Positions 52,719-64,000 of a stretch of 64,000 nt of DNA are shown in pieces. Positions within the stretch are counted from its first letter, which is position 1, and each line of letters opens with the position of its first letter. The position numbers were made by a program, and so were the translations under genes. Below the pieces are notes generated by a model. The model was not told where the DNA came from and did not search any database. It saw only the letters and a list, made by a program, of their open reading frames with translations. This DNA is from Panagrolaimus kolymaensis (lineage: Eukaryota > Nematoda > Chromadorea > Rhabditida > Panagrolaimidae), in the NCBI GenBank assembly GCA_028622995.1, contig JAJQJQ010000003.1, positions 6,076,001 to 6,140,000 of the forward strand, given 5' to 3'.

Positions 52719-53136
52719 TTTCTAATACAAAATCAGAAAATTTGAATAATTTATGTTAAACTTTCATTTCAAACCAACATAGCTCGATCAGAACCTTTAC
52801 TTTTGCTATTGAAAACAAGATCGATTTTTGAAGGTTTTTATGTGTACTAACACATCTGATAAACAAATTTTTTTTAAAGCTTACTTATTTATGACTTTAG
52901 AATTTATTTTTACTTTATTAAAGCATTTTTTGATTGAAGTGAAAAAGCAATAATTTTTGAATGCTTCCAAATCGTCACCATAGTATTTGATTTAAAAATG
53001 GATGTAAAAATGCATAAAAATTGATAAAAATAAAGTAATTTTCCTCTCCAAATTTTTTTCTAATTCAAAAAGTTTTTAATTAAATTTCTTGATACAAAGC
53101 TTGATGCTTGTGATCATTTGATCAAAAAATGTTCAT

Positions 53137-53240
53137 TGTTTGAGGTACTTCCAACGGAGGCAATCGAAAATCCTTTTTCTAATAAATTCTTAAATAATTA
53201 ATTATGAATTTAGAAAAGAAAAAAAGCTCAGAAAAAAAAA
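53137..53240. repeat. Tail-B segment 14
   Basis: Last complete B-type tail in the window, in a T8/A5 copy. Followed by a B-type head. Confidence 0.85.
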
Positions 53241-53658
53241 TTTCTAATACAAAATCAGAAAATTTGAATAATTTATGTTAAACTTTCATTTCAAACCAAC
53301 ATAGCTCGATCAGAACCTTTACTTTTGCTATTGAAAACAAGATCGATTTTTGAAGGTTTTTATGTGTACTAACACATCTGATAAACAAATTTTTTTTAAA
53401 GCTTACTTATTTATGACTTTAGAATTTATTTTTACTTTATTAAAGCATTTTTTGATTGAAGTGAAAAAGCAATAATTTTTGAATGCTTCCAAATCGTCAC
53501 CATAGTATTTGATTTAAAAATGGATGTAAAAATGCATAAAAATTGATAAAAATAAAGTAATTTTCCTCTCCAAATTTTTTTCTAATTCAAAAAGTTTTTA
53601 ATTAAATTTCTTGATACAAAGCTTGATGCTTGTGATCATTTGATCAAAAAATGTTCAT

Positions 53659-53764
53659 TGTTTGAGGTACTTCCAACGGAGGCAATCGAAAATCCTTTTT
53701 CTAATAAATTCTTAAATATTTAATAATGAATATTGAAAACAAAAAAACAGCAGAAAAAAAAAAT
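53659..53764. repeat. Chimeric tail: B to A breakpoint inside the tail
   Basis: Starts as tail B (tgtttgagg, caacggaggcaatcg, ctaataaattcttaaat), then continues as tail A (atttaataatgaatattg, cagcag) with an A-type head after it. The breakpoint lies in shared A/T bases at about 53711-53718. It marks the right edge of the B-rich zone and is the only internal tail chimera I found. Confidence 0.85.
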
Positions 53765-54286
53765 TCTAATACAAAATCAGTAAATTTGAATAATTTATGT
53801 TAAACTTTCATTTCAAACCAACATAGCTTGATCAGAACCTTTACTTTTGCTATTGAAAACAAGATCGATTTTTGAAGGTTTTTATGTGTACTAACACATC
53901 TGATAAACAAATTTTTTTTTAAAGCTTACTTATTTATGACTTTAGAATTTATTTTTACTTTATTAAAGCATTTTTTGATTGAAGTGAAAAAGCAATAATT
54001 TTTGAATGCTTCCAAATCGTCACCATAGTATTTGATTTAAAAATGGATGTAAAAATGCATAAAAATTGATAAAAATAAAGTAATTTTCCTCTCCAAATTT
54101 TTTTCTAATTCAAAAAGTTTTTAATTAAATTTCTTGATACAAAGCTTGATGCTTGTGATCATTTGATCAAAAAATGTTCATCGATTGAGGTACTTCCAAT
54201 GGACGGAGCTCAAAATCCTCTTGGGAATAATTTTAATATATTTAATAATGAATATTGAAAACAAAAAAACAGCAGAAAAAAAAAAT
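53765..54286. repeat. Recombinant copy T9/A5
   Basis: The only copy I noted with nine T bases in the T-tract but five A bases in the A-tract; all others are T9/A6, T8/A5 or T8/A6. It also has C to T at 53829 (tagcttgat), removing a CpG. It directly follows the chimeric tail, so it may be part of the same exchange event. Confidence 0.72.
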
Positions 54287-57200
54287 TCTAATACAAAATC
54301 AGTAAATTTGAATAATTTATGTTAAACTTTCATTTCAAACCAACATAGCTCGATCAGAACCTTTACTTTTGCTATTGAAAACAAGATCGATTTTTGAAGG
54401 TTTTTATGTGTACTAACACATCTGATAAACAAATTTTTTTTAAAGCTTACTTATTTATGACTTTATAATTTATTTTTACTTTATTAAAGCATTTTTTGAT
54501 TGAAGTGAAAAAGCAATAATTTTTGAATGCTTCCAAATCGTCACCATAGTATTTGATTTAAAAAATGGATGTAAAAATGCATAAAAATTGATAAAAATAA
54601 AGTAATTTTCCTCTCCAAATTTTTTTCTAATTCAAAAAGTTTTTAATTAAATTTCTTGATACAAAGCTTGATGCTTGTGATCATTTGATCAAAAAATGTT
54701 CATCGATTGAGGTACTTCCAATGGACGGAGCTCAAAATCCTCTTGGGAATAATTTTAATATATTTAATAATGAATATTGAAAACAAAAAAACAGCAGAAA
54801 AAAAAAATTCTAATACAAAATCAGTAAATTTGAATAATTTATGTTAAACTTTCATTTCAAACCAACATAGCTCGATCAGAACCTTTACTTTTGCTATTGA
54901 AAACAAGATCGATTTTTGAAGGTTTTTATGTGTACTAACACATCTGATAAACAAATTTTTTTTAAAGCTTACTTATTTATGACTTTAGAATTTATTTTTA
55001 CTTTATTAAAGCATTTTTTGATTGAAGTGAAAAAGCAATAATTTTTGAATGCTTCCAAATCGTCACCATAGTATTTGATTTAAAAATGGATGTAAAAATG
55101 CATAAAAATTGATAAAAATAAAGTAATTTTCCTCTCCAAATTTTTTTCTAATTCAAAAAGTTTTTAATTAAATTTCTTGATACAAAGCTTGATGCTTGTG
55201 ATCATTTGATCAAAAAATGTTCATCGATTGAGGTACTTCCAATGGACGGAGCTCAAAATCCTCTTGGGAATAATTTTAATATATTTAATAATGAATATTG
55301 AAAACAAAAAAACAGCAGAAAAAAAAAATTCTAATACAAAATCAGTAAATTTGAATAATTTATGTTAAACTTTCATTTCAAACCAACATAGCTCGATCAG
55401 AACCTTTACTTTTGCTATTGAAAACAAGATCGATTTTTGAAGGTTTTTATGTGTACTAACACATCTGATAAACAAATTTTTTTTAAAGCTTACTTATTTA
55501 TGACTTTAGAATTTATTTTTACTTTATTAAAGCATTTTTTGATTGAAGTGAAAAAGCAATAATTTTTGAATGCTTCCAAATCGTCACCATAGTATTTGAT
55601 TTAAAAAATGGATGTAAAAATGCATAAAAATTGATAAAAATAAAGTAATTTTCCTCTCCAAATTTTTTTCTAATTCAAAAAGTTTTTAATTAAATTTCTT
55701 GATACAAAGCTTGATGCTTGTGATCATTTGATCAAAAAATGTTCATCGATTGAGGTACTTCCAATGGACGGAGCTCAAAATCCTCTTGGGAATAATTTTA
55801 ATATATTTAATAATGAATATTGAAAACAAAAAAACAGCAGAAAAAAAAAATTCTAATACAAAATCAGTAAATTTGAATAATTTATGTTAAACTTTCATTT
55901 CAAACCAACATAGCTCGATCAGAACCTTTACTTTTGCTATTGAAAACAAGATCGATTTTTGAAGGTTTTTATGTGTACTAACACATCTGATAAACAAATT
56001 TTTTTTAAAGCTTACTTATTTATGACTTTAGAATTTATTTTTACTTTATTAAAGCATTTTTTGATTGAAGTGAAAAAGCAATAATTTTTGAATGCTTCCA
56101 AATCGTCACCATAGTATTTGATTTAAAAATGGATGTAAAAATGCATAAAAATTGATAAAAATAAAGTAATTTTCCTCTCCAAATTTTTTTCTAATTCAAA
56201 AAGTTTTTAATTAAATTTCTTGATACAAAGCTTGATGCTTGTGATCATTTGATCAAAAAATGTTCATCGATTGAGGTACTTCCAATGGACGGAGCTCAAA
56301 ATCCTCTTGGGAATAATTTTAATATATTTAATAATGAATATTGAAAACAAAAAAACAGCAGAAAAAAAAAATTCTAATACAAAATCAGTAAATTTGAATA
56401 ATTTATGTTAAACTTTCATTTCAAACCAACATAGCTCGATCAGAACCTTTACTTTTGCTATTGAAAACAAGATCGATTTTTGAAGGTTTTTATGTGTACT
56501 AACACATCTGATAAACAAATTTTTTTTAAAGCTTACTTATTTATGACTTTAGAATTTATTTTTACTTTATTAAAGCATTTTTTGATTGAAGTGAAAAAGC
56601 AATAATTTTTGAATGCTTCCAAATCGTCACCATAGTATTTGATTTAAAAAATGGATGTAAAAATGCATAAAAATTGATAAAAATAAAGTAATTTTCCTCT
56701 CCAAATTTTTTTCTAATTCAAAAAGTTTTTAATTAAATTTCTTGATACAAAGCTTGATGCTTGTGATCATTTGATCAAAAAATGTTCATCGATTGAGGTA
56801 CTTCCAATGGACGGAGCTCAAAATCCTCTTGGGAATAATTTTAATATATTTAATAATGAATATTGAAAACAAAAAAACAGCAGAAAAAAAAAATTCTAAT
56901 ACAAAATCAGTAAATTTGAATAATTTATGTTAAACTTTCATTTCAAACCAACATAGCTCGATCAGAACCTTTACTTTTGCTATTGAAAACAAGATCGATT
57001 TTTGAAGGTTTTTATGTGTACTAACACATCTGATAAACAAATTTTTTTTAAAGCTTACTTATTTATGACTTTAGAATTTATTTTTACTTTATTAAAGCAT
57101 TTTTTGATTGAAGTGAAAAAGCAATAATTTTTGAATGCTTCCAAATCGTCACCATAGTATTTGATTTAAAAAATGGATGTAAAAATGCATAAAAATTGAT

Positions 57201-60200
57201 AAAAATAAAGTAATTTTCCTCTCCAAATTTTTTTCTAATTCAAAAAGTTTTTAATTAAATTTCTTGATACAAAGCTTGATGCTTGTGATCATTTGATCAA
57301 AAAATGTTCATCGATTGAGGTACTTCCAATGGACGGAGCTCAAAATCCTCTTGGGAATAATTTTAATATATTTAATAATGAATATTGAAAACAAAAAAAC
57401 AGCAGAAAAAAAAAATTCTAATACAAAATCAGTAAATTTGAATAATTTATGTTAAACTTTCATTTCAAACCAACATAGCTCGATCAGAACCTTTACTTTT
57501 GCTATTGAAAACAAGATCGATTTTTGAAGGTTTTTATGTGTACTAACACATCTGATAAACAAATTTTTTTTTAAAGCTTACTTATTTATGACTTTAGAAT
57601 TTATTTTTACTTTATTAAAGCATTTTTTGATTGAAGTGAAAAAGCAATAATTTTTGAATGCTTCCAAATCGTCACCATAGTATTTGATTTAAAAAATGGA
57701 TGTAAAAATGCATAAAAATTGATAAAAATAAAGTAATTTTCCTCTCCAAATTTTTTTCTAATTCAAAAAGTTTTTAATTAAATTTCTTGATACAAAGCTT
57801 GATGCTTGTGATCATTTGATCAAAAAATGTTCATCGATTGAGGTACTTCCAATGGACGGAGCTCAAAATCCTCTTGGGAATAATTTTAATATATTTAATA
57901 ATGAATATTGAAAACAAAAAAACAGCAGAAAAAAAAAATTCTAATACAAAATCAGTAAATTTGAATAATTTATGTTAAACTTTCATTTCAAACCAACATA
58001 GCTCGATCAGAACCTTTACTTTTGCTATTGAAAACAAGATCGATTTTTGAAGGTTTTTATGTGTACTAACACATCTGATAAACAAATTTTTTTTAAAGCT
58101 TACTTATTTATGACTTTATAATTTATTTTTACTTTATTAAAGCATTTTTTGATTGAAGTGAAAAAGCAATAATTTTTGAATGCTTCCAAATCGTCACCAT
58201 AGTATTTGATTTAAAAAATGGATGTAAAAATGCATAAAAATTGATAAAAATAAAGTAATTTTCCTCTCCAAATTTTTTTCTAATTCAAAAAATTTTTAAT
58301 TAAATTTCTTGATACAAAGCTTGATGCTTGTGATCATTTGATCAAAAAATGTTCATCGATTGAGGTACTTCCAATGGACGGAGCTCAAAATCCTCTTGGG
58401 AATAATTTTAATATATTTAATAATGAATATTGAAAACAAAAAAACAGCAGAAAAAAAAAATTCTAATACAAAATCAGTAAATTTGAATAATTTATGTTAA
58501 ACTTTCATTTCAAACCAACATAGCTCGATCAGAACCTTTACTTTTGCTATTGAAAACAAGATCGATTTTTGAAGGTTTTTATGTGTACTAACACATCTGA
58601 TAAACAAATTTTTTTTAAAGCTTACTTATTTATGACTTTAGAATTTATTTTTACTTTATTAAAGCATTTTTTGATTGAAGTGAAAAAGCAATAATTTTTG
58701 AATGCTTCCAAATCGTCACCATAGTATTTGATTTAAAAAATGGATGTAAAAATGCATAAAAATTGATAAAAATAAAGTAATTTTCCTCTCCAAATTTTTT
58801 TCTAATTCAAAAAGTTTTTAATTAAATTTCTTGATACAAAGCTTGATGCTTGTGATCATTTGATCAAAAAATGTTCATCGATTGAGGTACTTCCAATGGA
58901 CGGAGCTCAAAATCCTCTTGGGAATAATTTTAATATATTTAATAATGAATATTGAAAACAAAAAAACAGCAGAAAAAAAAAATTCTAATACAAAATCAGT
59001 AAATTTGAATAATTTATGTTAAACTTTCATTTCAAACCAACATAGCTCGATCAGAACCTTTACTTTTGCTATTGAAAACAAGATCGATTTTTGAAGGTTT
59101 TTATGTGTACTAACACATCTGATAAACAAATTTTTTTTAAAGCTTACTTATTTATGACTTTAGAATTTATTTTTACTTTATTAAAGCATTTTTTGATTGA
59201 AGTGAAAAAGCAATAATTTTTGAATGCTTCCAAATCGTCACCATAGTATTTGATTTAAAAAATGGATGTAAAAATGCATAAAAATTGATAAAAATAAAGT
59301 AATTTTCCTCTCCAAATTTTTTTCTAATTCAAAAAATTTTTAATTAAATTTCTTGATACAAAGCTTGATGCTTGTGATCATTTGATCAAAAAATGTTCAT
59401 CGATTGAGGTACTTCCAATGGACGGAGCTCAAAATCCTCTTGGGAATAATTTTAATATATTTAATAATGAATATTGAAAACAAAAAAACAGCAGAAAAAA
59501 AAAATTCTAATACAAAATCAGTAAATTTGAATAATTTATGTTAAACTTTCATTTCAAACCAACATAGCTCGATCAGAACCTTTACTTTTGCTATTGAAAA
59601 CAAGATCGATTTTTGAAGGTTTTTATGTGTACTAACACATCTGATAAACAAATTTTTTTTTAAAGCTTACTTATTTATGACTTTAGAATTTATTTTTACT
59701 TTATTAAAGCATTTTTTGATTGAAGTGAAAAAGCAATAATTTTTGAATGCTTCCAAATCGTCACCATAGTATTTGATTTAAAAAATGGATGTAAAAATGC
59801 ATAAAAATTGATAAAAATAAAGTAATTTTCCTCTCCAAATTTTTTTCTAATTCAAAAAGTTTTTAATTAAATTTCTTGATACAAAGCTTGATGCTTGTGA
59901 TCATTTGATCAAAAAATGTTCATCGATTGAGGTACTTCCAATGGACGGAGCTCAAAATCCTCTTGGGAATAATTTTAATATATTTAATAATGAATATTGA
60001 AAACAAAAAAACAGCAGAAAAAAAAAATTCTAATACAAAATCAGTAAATTTGAATAATTTATGTTAAACTTTCATTTCAAACCAACATAGCTCGATCAGA
60101 ACCTTTACTTTTGCTATTGAAAACAAGATCGATTTTTGAAGGTTTTTATGTGTACTAACACATCTGATAAACAAATTTTTTTTAAAGCTTACTTATTTAT

Positions 60201-63200
60201 GACTTTAGAATTTATTTTTACTTTATTAAAGCATTTTTTGATTGAAGTGAAAAAGCAATAATTTTTGAATGCTTCCAAATCGTCACCATAGTATTTGATT
60301 TAAAAAATGGATGTAAAAATGCATAAAAATTGATAAAAATAAAGTAATTTTCCTCTCCAAATTTTTTTCTAATTCAAAAAGTTTTTAATTAAATTTCTTG
60401 ATACAAAGCTTGATGCTTGTGATCATTTGATCAAAAAATGTTCATCGATTGAGGTACTTCCAATGGACGGAGCTCAAAATCCTCTTGGGAATAATTTTAA
60501 TATATTTAATAATGAATATTGAAAACAAAAAAACAGCAGAAAAAAAAATTCTAATACAAAATCAGTAAATTTGAATAATTTATGTTAAACTTTCATTTCA
60601 AACCAACATAGCTCGATCAGAACCTTTACTTTTGCTATTGAAAACAAGATCGATTTTTGAAGGTTTTTATGTGTACTAACACATCTGATAAACAAATTTT
60701 TTTTAAAGCTTACTTATTTATGACTTTAGAATTTATTTTTACTTTATTAAAGCATTTTTTGATTGAAGTGAAAAAGCAATAATTTTTGAATGCTTCCAAA
60801 TCGTCACCATAGTATTTGATTTAAAAAATGGATGTAAAAATGCATAAAAATTGATAAAAATAAAGTAATTTTCCTCTCCAAATTTTTTTCTAATTCAAAA
60901 AGTTTTTAATTAAATTTCTTGATACAAAGCTTGATGCTTGTGATCATTTGATCAAAAAATGTTCATCGATTGAGGTACTTCCAATGGACGGAGCTCAAAA
61001 TCCTCTTGGGAATAATTTTAATATATTTAATAATGAATATTGAAAACAAAAAAACAGCAGAAAAAAAAAATTCTAATACAAAATCAGAAAATTTGAATAA
61101 TTTATGTTAAACTTTCATTTCAAACCAACATAGCTCGATCAGAACCTTTACTTTTGCTATTGAAAACAAGATCGATTTTTGAAGGTTTTTATGTGTACTA
61201 ACACATCTGATAAACAAATTTTTTTTAAAGCTTACTTATTTATGACTTTAGAATTTATTTTTACTTTATTAAAGCATTTTTTGATTGAAGTGAAAAAGCA
61301 ATAATTTTTGAATGCTTCCAAATCGTCACCATAGTATTTGATTTAAAAAATGGATGTAAAAATGCATAAAAATTGATAAAAATAAAGTAATTTTCCTCTC
61401 CAAATTTTTTTCTAATTCAAAAAGTTTTTAATTAAATTTCTTGATACAAAGCTTGATGCTTGTGATCATTTGATCAAAAAATGTTCATCGATTGAGGTAC
61501 TTCCAATGGACGGAGCTCAAAATCCTCTTGGGAATAATTTTAATATATTTAATAATGAATATTGAAAACAAAAAAACAGCAGAAAAAAAAATTCTAATAC
61601 AAAATCAGTAAATTTGAATAATTTATGTTAAACTTTCATTTCAAACCAACATAGCTCGATCAGAACCTTTACTTTTGCTATTGAAAACAAGATCGATTTT
61701 TGAAGGTTTTTATGTGTACTAACACATCTGATAAACAAATTTTTTTTTAAAGCTTACTTATTTATGACTTTAGAATTTATTTTTACTTTATTAAAGCATT
61801 TTTTGATTGAAGTGAAAAAGCAATAATTTTTGAATGCTTCCAAATCGTCACCATAGTATTTGATTTAAAAAATGGATGTAAAAATGCATAAAAATTGATA
61901 AAAATAAAGTAATTTTCCTCTCCAAATTTTTTTCTAATTCAAAAAGTTTTTAATTAAATTTCTTGATACAAAGCTTGATGCTTGTGATCATTTGATCAAA
62001 AAATGTTCATCGATTGAGGTACTTCCAATGGACGGAGCTCAAAATCCTCTTGGGAATAATTTTAATATATTTAATAATGAATATTGAAAACAAAAAAACA
62101 GCAGAAAAAAAAAATTCTAATACAAAATCAGTAAATTTGAATAATTTATGTTAAACTTTCATTTCAAACCAACATAGCTCGATCAGAACCTTTACTTTTG
62201 CTATTGAAAACAAGATCGATTTTTGAAGGTTTTTATGTGTACTAACACATCTGATAAACAAATTTTTTTTAAAGCTTACTTATTTATGACTTTAGAATTT
62301 ATTTTTACTTTATTAAAGCATTTTTTGATTGAAGTGAAAAAGCAATAATTTTTGAATGCTTCCAAATCGTCACCATAGTATTTGATTTAAAAAATGGATG
62401 TAAAAATGCATAAAAATTGATAAAAATAAAGTAATTTTCCTCTCCAAATTTTTTTCTAATTCAAAAAGTTTTTAATTAAATTTCTTGATACAAAGCTTGA
62501 TGCTTGTGATCATTTGATCAAAAAATGTTCATCGATTGAGGTACTTCCAATGGACGGAGCTCAAAATCCTCTTGGGAATAATTTTAATATATTTAATAAT
62601 GAATATTGAAAACAAAAAAACAGCAGAAAAAAAAAATTCTAATACAAAATCAGTAAATTTGAATAATTTATGTTAAACTTTCATTTCAAACCAACATAGC
62701 TCGATCAGAACCTTTACTTTTGCTATTGAAAACAAGATCGATTTTTGAAGGTTTTTATGTGTACTAACACATCTGATAAACAAATTTTTTTTAAAGCTTA
62801 CTTATTTATGACTTTAGAATTTATTTTTACTTTATTAAAGCATTTTTTGATTGAAGTGAAAAAGCAATAATTTTTGAATGCTTCCAAATCGTCACCATAG
62901 TATTTGATTTAAAAAATGGATGTAAAAATGCATAAAAATTGATAAAAATAAAGTAATTTTCCTCTCCAAATTTTTTTCTAATTCAAAAAATTTTTAATTA
63001 AATTTCTTGATACAAAGCTTGATGCTTGTGATCATTTGATCAAAAAATGTTCATCGATTGAGGTACTTCCAATGGACGGAGCTCAAAATCCTCTTGGGAA
63101 TAATTTTAATATATTTAATAATGAATATTGAAAACAAAAAAACAGCAGAAAAAAAAAATTCTAATACAAAATCAGTAAATTTGAATAATTTATGTTAAAC

Positions 63201-63680
63201 TTTCATTTCAAACCAACATAGCTCGATCAGAACCTTTACTTTTGCTATTGAAAACAAGATCGATTTTTGAAGGTTTTTATGTGTACTAACACATCTGATA
63301 AACAAATTTTTTTTTAAAGCTTACTTATTTATGACTTTAGAATTTATTTTTACTTTATTAAAGCATTTTTTGATTGAAGTGAAAAAGCAATAATTTTTGA
63401 ATGCTTCCAAATCGTCACCATAGTATTTGATTTAAAAAATGGATGTAAAAATGCATAAAAATTGATAAAAATAAAGTAATTTTCCTCTCCAAATTTTTTT
63501 CTAATTCAAAAAGTTTTTAATTAAATTTCTTGATACAAAGCTTGATGCTTGTGATCATTTGATCAAAAAATGTTCATCGATTGAGGTACTTCCAATGGAC
63601 GGAGCTCAAAATCCTCTTGGGAATAATTTTAATATATTTAATAATGAATATTGAAAACAAAAAAACAGCAGAAAAAAAAA
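54287..63680. repeat. Array segment: copies 105-122, T8/A6-rich
   Basis: Eighteen tail-A copies, most of them T8/A6, a haplotype that is uncommon in the centre of the window. T9/A6 copies start near 57416, 59502, 61592 and 63159; T8/A5 near 54808 and 55851. Recurrent tags: G to T (ctttataatt) at 54465 and 58119, and G to A at 58292, 59336 and 62990. The copy near 61070 has an A at 61088 (cagaaaat) after an ordinary tail A. No gene is present. Confidence 0.86.
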
Positions 63681-64000
63681 ATTCTAATACAAAATCAGTA
63701 AATTTGAATAATTTATGTTAAACTTTCATTTCAAACCAACATAGCTCGATCAGAACCTTTACTTTTGCTATTGAAAACAAGATCGATTTTTGAAGGTTTT
63801 TATGTGTACTAACACATCTGATAAACAAATTTTTTTTTAAAGCTTACTTATTTATGACTTTAGAATTTATTTTTACTTTATTAAAGCATTTTTTGATTGA
63901 AGTGAAAAAGCAATAATTTTTGAATGCTTCCAAATCGTCACCATAGTATTTGATTTAAAAAATGGATGTAAAAATGCATAAAAATTGATAAAAATAAAGT
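63681..64000. repeat. Partial monomer at right window edge
   Basis: The first 320 bases of a T9/A6 copy, cut at the window end. Nothing suggests the array stops here. Confidence 0.95.

Larger units (their letters stand above)
1..64000. repeat. Tandem satellite DNA array filling the window
   Basis: Every part of the window aligns to the same monomer, which restarts (head motif attctaatac) at 1, 524, 1045, 1566 and so on to 63681. 122 full copies span 63,680 bases, a mean of 522.0. All copies are in the same orientation and no unique sequence interrupts them. Most copies differ from each other by only a few single-base or homopolymer changes, which shows active homogenisation. Arrays of this form are characteristic of eukaryotic centromeric, pericentromeric or subtelomeric heterochromatin; that is family knowledge, and the specific location is inferred. 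The array extends beyond both window edges. No gene of 60 codons or more with an ATG start is present on either strand. Homopolymer lengths should be read with caution if the assembly came from error-prone long reads. Confidence 0.98.

Noticed and set aside
4071..53764. Tail B as an inserted mobile element
   Set aside because: Tail B aligns over its length with tail A, has the same size, and shows no terminal inverted repeats or target-site duplication. It is an allelic form of the monomer end.
1..64000. CRISPR array
   Set aside because: The repeat unit is ~522 bases with no unique spacers between short repeats; the whole unit repeats.
1..64000. Assembly artefact (one read stretch copied many times)
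   Set aside because: Copies carry linked, position-specific variants, private changes and distinct subregions, which an artificial copy would not show. A local collapse or misjoin at duplicated blocks still cannot be excluded.

Overview
The whole 64,000-base window is one uninterrupted head-to-tail satellite DNA array. About 122 full copies of a roughly 522-base monomer, plus a 320-base partial copy at the right edge, run in the same orientation from the first base to the last. I see no gene, tRNA, rRNA, transposon, CRISPR array or unique sequence. The monomer is about 24% G+C (counted on the first copy), is full of A and T tracts, and has stop codons in all frames. Such arrays are typical of eukaryotic centromeric, pericentromeric or subtelomeric heterochromatin; nothing looks prokaryotic. 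The AT-rich composition and monomer size would fit an insect or another small eukaryote, but no sequence here lets me name the species, and I do not recognise the satellite family.

Copies are nearly identical and differ mostly by a few diagnostic markers. (1) A T-tract near monomer position 150 is 8 or 9 T, and an A-tract near position 280 is 5 or 6 A, giving three common haplotypes (T9/A6, T8/A5, T8/A6) and lengths of 521-524. (2) The last ~104 bases come in two distinct versions: common tail A, and tail B, seen 14 times intact and once as part of a chimera. (3) Two adjacent copies carry a strongly divergent ~262-base core, here called type C, between ordinary flanks. (4) A few private substitutions and one-base deletions recur in several copies and act as tags for duplications.

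Layout: 1-3651, seven mostly tail-A copies. 3652-7833, nested 2-copy and 3-copy duplications marked by tail B. 7834-19318, mixed haplotypes including a run of three identical 524-base copies. 19319-24013 and 35499-40193, a nine-copy block duplicated 16,180 bases apart. 32888-38105 and 39150-44367, a ten-copy block repeated at a 12-copy (6,262-base) offset. 44368-46872, transition. 46873-53715, a tail-B-rich zone holding the two type-C copies. 53716-64000, tail-A copies dominated by T8/A6.

There are no genes to work together. The biology is that of the array: homogenisation by unequal exchange and gene conversion, an emerging but irregular higher-order structure, and one relic-like divergent unit. 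A centromere or heterochromatin role is an inference from array structure only.
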